Shown: positions 23,129 through 30,783 of the stretch, one piece after another
Position numbering within the stretch: position 1 is the first letter of the stretch
How the letters are laid out: the number at the start of each line of letters is the position of its first letter
Assembly (NCBI GenBank): GCA_016183365.1
Contig: JACPES010000003.1
Coordinates: forward strand, 233,467 to 269,050
DNA length: 35,584 nt
Direction of reading: 5' to 3'
DNA from: Candidatus Collierbacteria bacterium
Lineage (GTDB): Bacteria > Patescibacteriota > Microgenomatia > UBA1400 > JACPES01
Notes under the pieces: model-generated
The model's input: only the letters and a program-made list of their open reading frames with translations
Databases searched by the model: none
Told to the model about the DNA's origin: nothing
Program-made: the position numbers and the translations under genes

Positions 23129-25378
23129 TTATCGTCCGCGATCGTAACCGGAGCGGCCCCGGCGTTGGTCGCCGAATGATTCCCGGCGCCTGAAATTAGA
23201 ATCCGGACGTCTGTCTCCACCGCCGAAATATCCTCCTGACGGAGTTGATCCGGCCGGCCGCCGCCCAGAAGGCATGTTCTGCCCGGCCGGGGCTGTCAAC
23301 GGGGTAACCGGAACTAAATTTATCCGATCCTGATCGTCGACTTCGGCCACTTTTACTTTCAAATTGTCGCCTTCTTTGACTACGTCTTCGGGGTGGTTAA
23401 GATAACCGGTGGCTAATTTACTGATATGAATCAGGCCGTCTTTGCCGGGCAGAATATTCACAAAAACTCCGAACGGCACGATCCGGACTATTTTCCCGTC
23501 ATATTCTTTACCGATTTCGGCTTCTTCGGTTAGGCCTTTGACCCAGTCGATGGCTTTTTGGACTCCGGCTTCATCCGTCCCGGAAATTGTCACCGTTCCG
23601 TCGTCTTCAACGTCAACTTGGGCTCCGGTTTCAGCGATAATCCGTCGAATAATTTTGCCCCCCGGCCCGATTATCCCGCCGATTTTTTCCGGATCAATTT
23701 GAACCACAGAGATTTTGGGGGCAAATTTGGATATTTTGAGATTCGGAGAAGGTTGCATTGCTATCATTTTTCCCAAAATAAACATCCGGCCGTCCTTGGC
23801 CTGTGCCAAAGCTTTTTCCAATATTTCAAAAGAGATGCCTTTAACTTTAACGTCCATTTGCATGGCGGTAATCCCTTTTTCGGTCCCGGCCACCTTAAAA
23901 TCCATATCGCCCTTGAAATCTTCCAAACCGATAATATCCGAGAGGATAGCGGTTTTATCGTTTTCAATAATCAGCCCCATGGCAATTCCAGCTACAGGCG
24001 CCAGTATCGGGACCCCGGCATCCATTAAAGCTAAAGTTGAGCCGCAAACGCTGGCCATTGAGGTCGAACCATTGCCGGACATAATTTCCGAGACTACCCT
24101 GATAGTGTAGGGGAATTGGGTTTTTGAAGGAATTACCGGAACTAAAGCCCGTTCTGCCAGCGCTCCGTGGCCGATTTCCCGACGGCTGGGCCATCCCAAT
24201 CGTCCGGTTTCGCCGATAGAAAAAGGCGGCATATTGTAATGATGGATATAGTGTTTAACGACTTCAGATTCCGGCGATTCAAGCAATTGTCCGCTAGCCG
24301 GAGAGGCTAAAGTGACGATTGACAGAGCTTGGGTGCTGCCGCGCTGGAACATGGCCGATCCGTGAGTTCGGGGGAGTTCGCCGACTCTGACGGTAATCTG
24401 TCGAATTTCGTCTAATTTCCGGCCGTCCGGCCGAATGCTCTTATCTACGATTTGTTCTCTTATAAGTTGATAGATAGCCTTATTTAAAGCTGCGGAAGCT
24501 AATATCGGATCGATGATGCCTTCTTTTTCAGATATGGCCGTCACCAATTCATTGATGTCGCTATCCGATTCTTTGGTGGCCATACCCTTAATGGCTTCTA
24601 ACAGTTCTTTGATGTATTTCTTTTTAAGAACTTTAGAAATTTTAACCATTTCAGTTTCGTCCGGTAAAGTAAACTTCATATCCTTAGTCCCGACTTTTTG
24701 TTTTAATTCGGAAATTCCGGCTATGATCCGGTTTATTTCACCTTCGGCGAATTTCATCCCGGAAAGAACGATGGTTTCGGACACCTGATTGGCTCCGGCT
24801 TCGACCATATGAATTCCGTCCTTGGTTCCGGAAACTATCAAGTCCAGATCGGAATATTGGCGGTCCTGATGGGTAGGATTGGCCACAAAAGTACCGGTGC
24901 CGTTTTGAGAAACATATCCGATTCTGACCGATCCGACAGGTCCTGCAAACGGTAATCCGGAAATGGATAAGGCAGCGGCAGTGGCGATAATCGCGGTCAT
25001 ATCCGGGTCGTTCTCGCCGTCCACTGACAAAGTAGTGATAATAATTTGAATTTCCCGCCGAAATGATTTGGGGAAAAGAGGTCTGATGGATCTGTCGATC
25101 AAACGGCTGGTCAGAATGGCCTCGTCCGAGGACCGGCCTTCGCGTTTGACCCAGCGGCTGCCCTTGATTTTGCCTCCGGCGTAAAGCTTTTCCTGATACT
25201 CGACCATCAAAGGCAAATAGTCGATTTCCGGGTTTTCCCGGCCGACGGAAACCGCGGCAAAAACTAAAGTATCGCCTAATCTGGCCGTAACCGCGGCCGT
25301 AGCCTGTTCCCCGTATCTGCCGGTTTCCAAGATAATCTGTCGGTTGTCTGACAGGGTAATGGTGGTATTTAAAATCAC
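23129..25378 (-). CDS. pnp: Polyribonucleotide nucleotidyltransferase (PNPase)
   Basis: A 749-residue PNPase: two RNase PH cores, the KH domain (I-G-G-I-I-G-P-G-G-K-I-I-R-R-I, about 560-575) and the S1 domain (Y-D-G-K-I-V-R-I-V-P-F-G-V-F-V, about 630-690). The tail is Gly/Arg/Asp-rich (G-Y-F-G-G-G-D-R-R and R-R-R-E-S-F), which may add RNA affinity. The enzyme degrades RNA 3'-to-5' by phosphorolysis. It starts with GTG: the sequence CTGTGATT gives the rpsO stop TGA inside GTGA, a 4-nt overlap implying translational coupling. rpsO-pnp is a classical pair; a Lon-like ATPase follows 1 nt later. Confidence 0.97.
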   Translation of the reverse strand: MILNTTITLSDNRQIILETGRYGEQATAAVTARLGDTLVFAAVSVGRENPEIDYLPLMVEYQEKLYAGGKIKGSRWVKREGRSSDEAILTSRLIDRSIRPLFPKSFRREIQIIITTLSVDGENDPDMTAIIATAAALSISGLPFAGPVGSVRIGYVSQNGTGTFVANPTHQDRQYSDLDLIVSGTKDGIHMVEAGANQVSETIVLSGMKFAEGEINRIIAGISELKQKVGTKDMKFTLPDETEMVKISKVLKKKYIKELLEAIKGMATKESDSDINELVTAISEKEGIIDPILASAALNKAIYQLIREQIVDKSIRPDGRKLDEIRQITVRVGELPRTHGSAMFQRGSTQALSIVTLASPASGQLLESPESEVVKHYIHHYNMPPFSIGETGRLGWPSRREIGHGALAERALVPVIPSKTQFPYTIRVVSEIMSGNGSTSMASVCGSTLALMDAGVPILAPVAGIAMGLIIENDKTAILSDIIGLEDFKGDMDFKVAGTEKGITAMQMDVKVKGISFEILEKALAQAKDGRMFILGKMIAMQPSPNLKISKFAPKISVVQIDPEKIGGIIGPGGKIIRRIIAETGAQVDVEDDGTVTISGTDEAGVQKAIDWVKGLTEEAEIGKEYDGKIVRIVPFGVFVNILPGKDGLIHISKLATGYLNHPEDVVKEGDNLKVKVAEVDDQDRINLVPVTPLTAPAGQNMPSGRRPAGSTPSGGYFGGGDRRPDSNFRRRESFGDQRRGRSGYDRGR

Positions 25379-25635
25379 AGTTTAACTTCTTTCAACAGAG
25401 TGGAATAGCGTCCGGCTGACTTGAACTTAAGATAGTTTAACAGCCGGCGGCGTTTGGCCACCATTTTAATCAGTCCCCTGCGGGTATGGTTGTCTTTGGC
25501 GTGTTTGGCTAAATGGGAGGCGACTGCCGCTATTTTTTGTTGCAGTAAGCCGGTTTGGACTTCCGGACTGCCGGTATCCCCCTTGCCTCTCCCGAATTTA
25601 TTGATAATTTTTTGCTTGGTATCCTTATTTAACAT
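25375..25635 (-). CDS. rpsO: Ribosomal protein S15
   Basis: An 86-residue uS15, near the normal 89. Key features are F-G-R-G-K-G-D-T-G-S-P-E-V-Q (early), L-A-K-H-A-K-D-N-H-T-R-R-G-L (middle) and V-A-K-R-R-R-L-L-N-Y-L-K. It binds the 16S rRNA three-way junction and nucleates assembly of the small subunit platform. It precedes pnp with a 4-nt overlap. The 5' region holds TATAAT at 25696-25691 and TATATT at about 25649-25644, either of which could be the -10 box. Confidence 0.98.
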   Translation of the reverse strand: MLNKDTKQKIINKFGRGKGDTGSPEVQTGLLQQKIAAVASHLAKHAKDNHTRRGLIKMVAKRRRLLNYLKFKSAGRYSTLLKEVKL

Positions 25636-25690
25636 CTATTCAAAATATATTCGACATATAAACTTTTATTTTTTGATTGTCGAAGGCATA

Positions 25691-25696
25691 TTATAC
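25691..25696 (-). promoter_or_regulatory. Candidate -10 box of rpsO-pnp
   Basis: TATAAT on the minus strand about 55 nt before the rpsO ATG. It would give a leader of roughly 50 nt, long enough for S15 autoregulation, though no specific fold is claimed. No clear -35. Confidence 0.4.
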
Positions 25697-25706
25697 AGCA
25701 CTGTCT

Positions 25707-26495
25707 TTAATTGCTTTCACCGCTACTAAAAATTTTAGGTTGTTTCAGCCAATCAGTTTTAACTTTTGGCATTTCCGGAAGTCTCTCTAAATTTCCGTTT
25801 TCCAGATTTAATTGTCCGGTTACGGTAGCTGATTCCGGAGACGATAATTTGGCTCCCGCCCTTAGCAAAGCGGCGGCGGTTTCAAAGTCGGCGGCGGCGG
25901 CGGTTTCAAAGCGATTAGTTTCAGCAATCAATCCCAACATCAGATTATTTGCAATATCCTCGTCCGGCATTATGTCCAGGCTGGCGATTAACTGGGCGGT
26001 TTCCGACGCCAATGTCCGGTTATGGCCGGGGACCAGGCAAAATATTTTCCAGTTCTCTGTTAAACCAGGGAGAAAGTTAGCTTCTTCGGCCTGGGAAGAA
26101 CCCACAATAATCACCAATTCATCATTAATCCCTGAATACGAATATTCAACTTCGGCCGAGTTCAAGGGGGGATTTCCGGTTTTGGGGATAACTATCAGAT
26201 TAAATTTGCCGTTTTCGACGTTATAGCTGACTTTATCTATTGAATCTTTAGCATAGTTGAAGCTGATTACCAGATTGCGTCCAGGTAAGTTAGTCGAAAC
26301 GTACTGAACTCCAACCAGATTATTGGCTTCAACCGTCATTTCCGATTGACAAACGGTGTCGATTTGACGGTTTTGCTTCTTTAATGATAAAGATAGGGCT
26401 AAACCGCAGGCAATCGCGGAGATGGCAGGGTTTTTTGGCAAAACGATAACTACGTTTTGAGAATTAGCCATTTCGGTTATTAGATCATTGGTCAT
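25707..26495 (-). CDS. Degenerate DHH-family (NrnA-like) protein
   Basis: A 262-residue protein that keeps the frame of DHH phosphoesterases but not their catalytic residues. The first strand and helix (V-V-I-V-L-P-K-N-P-A-I-S-A-I-A, L-A-L-S-L-S-L-K-K) occupy the place of the H-x-N-P-D-G-D-A motif, without the Asp residues. The D-H-H position reads V-P-G-H-N. The later segment N-L-M-L-G-L-I-A-E-T-N-R-F corresponds to the family's G-I-x-x-D-T-G-R-F, with Glu for Asp. NrnA often sits just after infB(-rbfA), as here, which supports the homology. Metal-dependent nanoRNase activity is unlikely; a binding or structural role is possible. It overlaps the infB stop by 4 nt (ATGA). Confidence 0.6.
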   Translation of the reverse strand: MTNDLITEMANSQNVVIVLPKNPAISAIACGLALSLSLKKQNRQIDTVCQSEMTVEANNLVGVQYVSTNLPGRNLVISFNYAKDSIDKVSYNVENGKFNLIVIPKTGNPPLNSAEVEYSYSGINDELVIIVGSSQAEEANFLPGLTENWKIFCLVPGHNRTLASETAQLIASLDIMPDEDIANNLMLGLIAETNRFETAAAADFETAAALLRAGAKLSSPESATVTGQLNLENGNLERLPEMPKVKTDWLKQPKIFSSGESN

Positions 26496-27922
26496 AAGGA
26501 TTCTGAAGGAGTAGTAATTTCAAAAGCTATTATAACATTTTGGGGGACTAAATTCAATTTTTGCCTATCTTTCGGAATGATAAACAGCCCGCACTCTTCT
26601 CCGGCTCCCGCAAAAGAAACGTCGGAATTGCCCTTTTTAATATTTTTTATTATCCCGTCTCGGCGTTGGCCGCCCTGAATGATTTTAACCGTGTTTCCGA
26701 TAGAGATGCGGCCTTTTTCAATTTTGCATCCGGCGATTCTTAGTTTGTCAACTTGAAAGACTTTAATCACCAAGGCCCGTCCCAATTCTGTTTCTATGGG
26801 TATGACAGGCTCTTTCAAGGTTTCGATTATTTCGGCCAATTGATAAATTATTTGACTCGAAAAGATTCTAATATTTTGGGTTTTAGCTAATTCTTTTACC
26901 GACGGCGGAATCTCTGCCCGAAAAGACAAAATTATGGAATTTCCGGATTCAGCCAATAAAACGTCTGATTCGGTCACATCCCCGACGTTTTTTGAAATTA
27001 TGACCGAATTCGGAGGAAGAATATCGGTCAGGGCCTCGAGAGTTCCCCGGGAATCGGCCCGCAGAATAAATGATTTTTGGTCCCCGGTTGTTTTTTTGGC
27101 GATTACGTCTATAGATTGTTCTGAACCAATTTCAGCCGGAAGAGGCTGATCAACAACCGTGGTCCCAACCGGCGGGACTTGTTTAAATCCCTGAATTTGG
27201 GCCGGTTGGCCGGGAAAGCAGCGTTGAATATTTTGGCCCAAGTCGTTTTTTAGGGCCCTGATCTTTCCATTTGCTGTGCCTGCAAAAATTTGTTGGCCGA
27301 CGGTTAAAGCCCCTTCTTGGACAATAACCGAAACCAACGGACCTATTCGGCGGTCAAGCTTGCTATCAATAATCGGGGCTTTGAGCGAAGCGTCGGGTGA
27401 AGCCTCTTTCCCGTTTAGCTCATAAACTAAAATTATCATTTCTAACAATTCATTCAGGTTTGTTTTTTGTTTGGCGCTGATTGACACAATCGGAACGCTG
27501 CCGCCATAACCTTCGACCAGGCATTCATGTTCGGCTAATTGGGCTTTTATTCTGTCTATATTGGCTCCGGGAGCGTCAATTTTATTGACGGCTACGACCA
27601 GAGGAATCGCCGCGCTCTTTATATGGTCTAAAGCTTCAATTGTTTGCGGCATGACTCCGTCATCGGCGGCGACGACTAAAACCGCCACATCGGCAATTTT
27701 TGCTCCGCCTGATCTCATTTTGGCAAAAGCCGCGTGTCCCGGCGTGTCTATCAAGGTTAAGATTTTATCGCCAAGTTTAGCTTGATAGGCCCCGATTGAT
27801 TGAGTAATTCCGCCTATTTCCGTTTTAGTAACGCTTGAAGATCCGGGTCGGAGGGCGTCCAACAGAGTGGTTTTACCGTGGTCTACATGTCCGAGAATAA
27901 CAACTATGGGCGATCTTAGCAT
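26492..27922 (-). CDS. infB: Translation initiation factor IF-2 (short form)
   Basis: A 476-residue IF-2 that starts almost directly with the GTPase domain: G1 G-H-V-D-H-G-K-T at 11-18, [14 protein letters not shown] and N-K-I-D. Domains II to C2 follow (K-G-R-I-S-I-G-N and the fMet-tRNA-binding end). The N-terminal IF2N and linker regions of typical bacterial IF-2 (700-900 residues) are absent. The factor places initiator tRNA on the 30S subunit. With many predicted leaderless mRNAs here, a minimal IF-2 is of interest. It lies 36 nt after nusA and overlaps the next gene by 4 nt. Confidence 0.96.
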   Translation of the reverse strand: MLRSPIVVILGHVDHGKTTLLDALRPGSSSVTKTEIGGITQSIGAYQAKLGDKILTLIDTPGHAAFAKMRSGGAKIADVAVLVVAADDGVMPQTIEALDHIKSAAIPLVVAVNKIDAPGANIDRIKAQLAEHECLVEGYGGSVPIVSISAKQKTNLNELLEMIILVYELNGKEASPDASLKAPIIDSKLDRRIGPLVSVIVQEGALTVGQQIFAGTANGKIRALKNDLGQNIQRCFPGQPAQIQGFKQVPPVGTTVVDQPLPAEIGSEQSIDVIAKKTTGDQKSFILRADSRGTLEALTDILPPNSVIISKNVGDVTESDVLLAESGNSIILSFRAEIPPSVKELAKTQNIRIFSSQIIYQLAEIIETLKEPVIPIETELGRALVIKVFQVDKLRIAGCKIEKGRISIGNTVKIIQGGQRRDGIIKNIKKGNSDVSFAGAGEECGLFIIPKDRQKLNLVPQNVIIAFEITTPSESL

Positions 27923-27958
27923 AAAAATTTTTAGCGATGATCAAAAACTTTAGAACTG

Positions 27959-28981
27959 TCATTCGCTTGGCTTAATGTCCTGGTTTTTACCGTTTATTTC
28001 TTTTTGATCAGTCGCACCTACGACGTCAATCTCCCAGCCGGTCAAAGCGCTGGCCAGCCTGACATTTTGGCCGCCGCGGCCGATGGCGATCGCCTGTTGG
28101 TCTTCGGCGGCGATGACCTTTGCCCTTTTCTTTTTCTCGTCCAGAGTAATAATGAGTCCGTCAGCCGGCGATAAAGCGGCTTTAATAAATTCTTTTAAAT
28201 CTTTGTTAAAAGGGATAATGTCAATTTTTTCTCCGTTTAACTGATTGGTTACGGCTTGGACCCTGACCCCTTTTTGGCCGACGCACGAACCGACCGGATC
28301 AACCCCTTCTTCAGTGCTGTCAACGGCTATTTTTGTTCTTTTTCCCGGATCCCGGGCGACATTTTTAATTATGACCGCCCCATTGGCTATTTCCGGAACT
28401 TCCCGGGCAAAAAGAGCGTTTACCAATCTGGGATCGTTTCGGCTGACGATAATCCTGGGGCCGCGGGGAGTATCCCTGATTTCCTTGACATATACAGTTA
28501 ATCTTTGATTCAACCGGTAATATTCTTCCGGAGATTGTTCTTCCGGCGGCAGCCAGGTTTGAGCTCTGCCAAGATCGATAACCGCGATTTTGCCCTCAAA
28601 CCGCAAAACCATCCCATTGATAATCGTGCCGATTTTATTTTGGAAATCGGAGATAATGGCGTCTTTTTCGGCTTCTCTGTTTCGTTGCAAAATGATTTGT
28701 TTGGCGGCTTGAGCCGCAATTCTGCCGAAGCCGGCCGGAGTAATATCTTTGCCTTTATTGTCTAAAATATTTGCCGCGCCGGATATGGGGTCAACGGTAG
28801 CCTGGAAACCGACAATTTCCTCTTCCGATTTGTCGGCATCTTTTCTATAAGCCGCCAATAAAGCCGCCTGGATACTTTCTAAAACCGCTTCGGGCTTTAT
28901 GCCACGTTCGGCGCATACCTGGTTAAGGGCGGCAGAGAATTCGCTCCTGGTGTGTTGTTTATTATTTTTGATCGCCTGCAT
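27959..28981 (-). CDS. nusA: Transcription termination/antitermination factor NusA
   Basis: A 340-residue NusA: N-terminal RNA polymerase-binding domain (about 10-125), S1 domain (G-M-V-L-R-F-E-G-K-I-A-V-I-D-L-G, about 128-195), KH1 (G-S-C-V-G-Q-K-G-V-R-V-Q-A-V, about 230-250) and KH2 (A-I-G-R-G-G-Q-N-V-R-L-A, about 300-315). No acidic C-terminal repeats, as in many non-proteobacteria. It modulates pausing and termination. It is the first gene of the nusA-infB cluster; no rimP precedes it. Confidence 0.96.
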   Translation of the reverse strand: MQAIKNNKQHTRSEFSAALNQVCAERGIKPEAVLESIQAALLAAYRKDADKSEEEIVGFQATVDPISGAANILDNKGKDITPAGFGRIAAQAAKQIILQRNREAEKDAIISDFQNKIGTIINGMVLRFEGKIAVIDLGRAQTWLPPEEQSPEEYYRLNQRLTVYVKEIRDTPRGPRIIVSRNDPRLVNALFAREVPEIANGAVIIKNVARDPGKRTKIAVDSTEEGVDPVGSCVGQKGVRVQAVTNQLNGEKIDIIPFNKDLKEFIKAALSPADGLIITLDEKKKRAKVIAAEDQQAIAIGRGGQNVRLASALTGWEIDVVGATDQKEINGKNQDIKPSE

Positions 28982-29002
28982 ACTTTTTGTTTCGTAATGT
29001 AT

Positions 29003-29008
29003 AGTATA
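29003..29008 (-). promoter_or_regulatory. Candidate -10 box of nusA
   Basis: TATACT on the minus strand, 21 nt before the nusA ATG, with an overlapping TATACA. No good -35 and no Shine-Dalgarno site. Confidence 0.4.
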
Positions 29009-29070
29009 ACAGAGGAAATTCTTTTGTAGTTTTTTGGCGTGCTGGCGGCAGAATTATTTAGGTAAAACAT

Positions 29071-29852
29071 ATGAACAACTGGATAAAATTAAGCATCGAA
29101 TATGCGAATCAAAGGAGTTATTTGGATGATCTTTTTCAAGTTTATCCGACTATCCCCGAGGGTATTAGAGATATTGACAGCAGTCTTTGGAAAGGTATCG
29201 AAAAAGCATTTGCAAAGCGAGATAATGTTGTTTTACTTGAAAACATTTTGAAACTTGATTTATTCCCGATCAAAGATTCGTATGTCGCATATCTTAAAAG
29301 AGATAGAAAAGCGTTGAAACGCAATCCGGCAACCGTCGCCCGGCTGTGTGGTCGTCTGTATGAGATGGGATTGGACGAGATTTTTCTCGTTCGTCAGAGC
29401 CGAAAGAAACAAACCGGCAAATTGGGCCTCTGTTTCACCGATGGCTCAATAAAAAGTCTATAGGAATACAACCAATGAAAATGGATAAATTCTTGGTAAC
29501 GAAAGAAAACGCAATCCTTGATGGTGGCGACGCGGAAATGATGGAATTCGCAAGAGAATATCTTAATTACAAACACAACAAAGGACTGGATTTTATCGGT
29601 CGCTTTAACGGTAAATACGTTATCGGCGAAGCCAAGTTTTTAACCGATTTCGGCGGACACCAAAACGCTCAATTCAACGATGCCGTCGCCACCATCAAAG
29701 CGAAAAATGTTAAAGCAATAAAAGTGGCTATCCTCGATGGCGTTCTTTATATTAAAGGCAAGAATAAAATGTATAAAGGTATTACTACCAAACTGAAGAA
29801 TGAAAATATAATGAGCAGTCTTGTTTTTCGTGAATTTCTATATCAAATATAG
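29071..29852 (+). pseudogene. Frameshifted type II restriction endonuclease (Tsp45I-like)
   Basis: The first frame from ATG 29071 gives W-I-K-L-S-I-E-Y-A-N-Q-R-S-Y-L, L-F-P-I-K-D-S-Y-V-A-Y-L-K-R-D and N-P-A-T-V-A-R-L-C-G-R-L-Y-E-M-G-L-D-E-I-F. The adjacent frame from 29397 continues without a gap: E-P-K-E-T-N-R-Q-I-G-P-L-F-H-R-W-L-N, G-L-D-F-I-G-R-F-N-G-K-Y-V-I-G-E-A-K-F, and on to the stop at 29850-29852. A one-base loss at about 29391-29397 explains the break. The restored protein is about 260 residues with a PD-(D/E)XK-type D...E-A-K centre. The family name is from memory of Tsp45I-type enzymes. A methylase remnant follows after 7 nt. Without the frameshift (or if it is a sequencing error) the enzyme would be complete. 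Confidence 0.7.
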
Positions 29853-29859
29853 GTTAATA

Positions 29860-30443
29860 ATGTTGCTAAATTATCCAAATAAAAAGTCAGAGAGTGAAAT
29901 CTTGAACACTGTAAAGGCGAAGTTACAGGCTGTTTCAGGAAAAGGATCAAAGAACAAACTGATCCACGGCGATAATCTCGCCGTACTCAAATCGCTTATT
30001 GATGATCTTAAACTTGCCGGAAAAATTGATTTAATTTACATTGATCCACCGTTTGCGACCAATGGGCATTTCAAAATCGGAATGGAAAGAAAATGCAAGA
30101 TATTTGGGAGTTCAAAGACCCGCAATATCCTAGCTATCCAACAGAAAAAAATATCGATCTATTGAAATTCATCGTTGGAGTTTCTTCTGACGAGGGCAAT
30201 TTGGTACTCGATTGTTTTTGCGGTTCGGGGACTACGCTTGTCGCGGCGCAAGAATTAAATCGCAATTGGATCGGGATTGATAAATCAGAACACGCCATAA
30301 AAGTTGCCAAGGAAAGATTGTTTGCAATGCCAGCAAGTCTTTTTTCGGAAGCAGACTTTGAGTTTCTCATAGAAGTTGTTAGCTCCGAAAAGCAGGTTGG
30401 TAAATACATAACAGAAACTTTTGCAACTTATGGACAATTGTAA
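29860..30443 (+). pseudogene. DNA methyltransferase with large internal deletion
   Basis: From ATG 29860 the first frame gives L-I-H-G-D-N-L-A-V-L-K-S-L, then the catalytic motif Y-I-D-P-P-F-A-T-N. A second frame takes over near 30093 with D-I-W-E-F-K-D-P-Q-Y-P-S-Y-P-T-E-K-N and the SAM motif V-L-D-C-F-C-G-S-G-T-T-L-V-A-A-Q-E-L-N-R-N-W-I-G-I-D. In intact beta-class methylases of this type about 200 residues separate these two parts, including the target-recognition region; here there are about 10. The junction also changes frame. The gene cannot be functional. It would have protected DNA from the upstream nuclease, so the pair has decayed together. Confidence 0.8.
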
Positions 30444-30653
30444 TTTAACTTCTTAATCGTCCGCCTTTTGTAACGTTTAAACTGTCGGTTTTGAAAGGAT
30501 CGGACATAAAGAATTTCGCCTTTCGTTTCGCTACGGGCGGGGAATTTTATTAAAGCTTAAAAACGGTTAATTGAGAAGTTGCGTAAGGAAGGACAATTGA
30601 AATGTTAAAAAAAAGGGTGACAATTCAAAGGTTACGTTACAATATTTTTCTTC
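30444..30653. other. Intergenic region upstream of the rpoB promoter
   Basis: No gene is seen. A loose inverted repeat (AATTTCGCC...GGGCGGGGAATT, about 30510-30546) resembles other short interspersed palindromes. A weaker promoter-like pair GTGACA (30617-30622) and TACAAT (30638-30643), 15-nt spacer, lies just ahead of the main rpoB promoter. Confidence 0.4.
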
Positions 30654-30681
30654 TTGACATTGAGCGTTTGTCAGGTATACT
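30654..30681 (+). promoter_or_regulatory. rpoBC promoter
   Basis: Consensus -35 TTGACA (30654-30659), 16-nt spacer, -10 TATACT (30676-30681). Transcription should start near 30688, giving a leader of about 95 nt, much longer than most leaders in this window. Confidence 0.8.
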
Positions 30682-30700
30682 ACCCCTAGCTTAGGCACAG

Positions 30701-30760
30701 ACCGTTTTTACGGTAAATTGTTTGGTGCCGTTTTCGCCTTCGGCAAGAAGGCGGTTTTTT
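30701..30760 (+). terminator. Terminator-like attenuator in the rpoB leader
   Basis: A first hairpin ACCGT-TTTT-ACGGT (30701-30714) is followed by CGCCTT-(7 nt)-AAGGCG (30735-30753), one G and six T (30755-30760). The second is a typical intrinsic terminator, yet it lies inside the leader, 23 nt before the rpoB ATG and after the only strong promoter. This layout suggests transcription attenuation of rpoBC. Confidence 0.65.
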
Positions 30761-30783
30761 ATCACCTTTAGTTTAAGGCTTAA

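Noticed and set aside
23128-23220. Upstream extension of the Lon-like AAA+ gene
   Set aside because: The extra 31 codons overlap the pnp tail, show no Lon similarity, and the ATG at 23127 sits in a natural coupling position.
23558-24110. Overlapping plus-strand open frames of 156 and 131 codons
   Set aside because: They are antisense to the conserved second core of PNPase.
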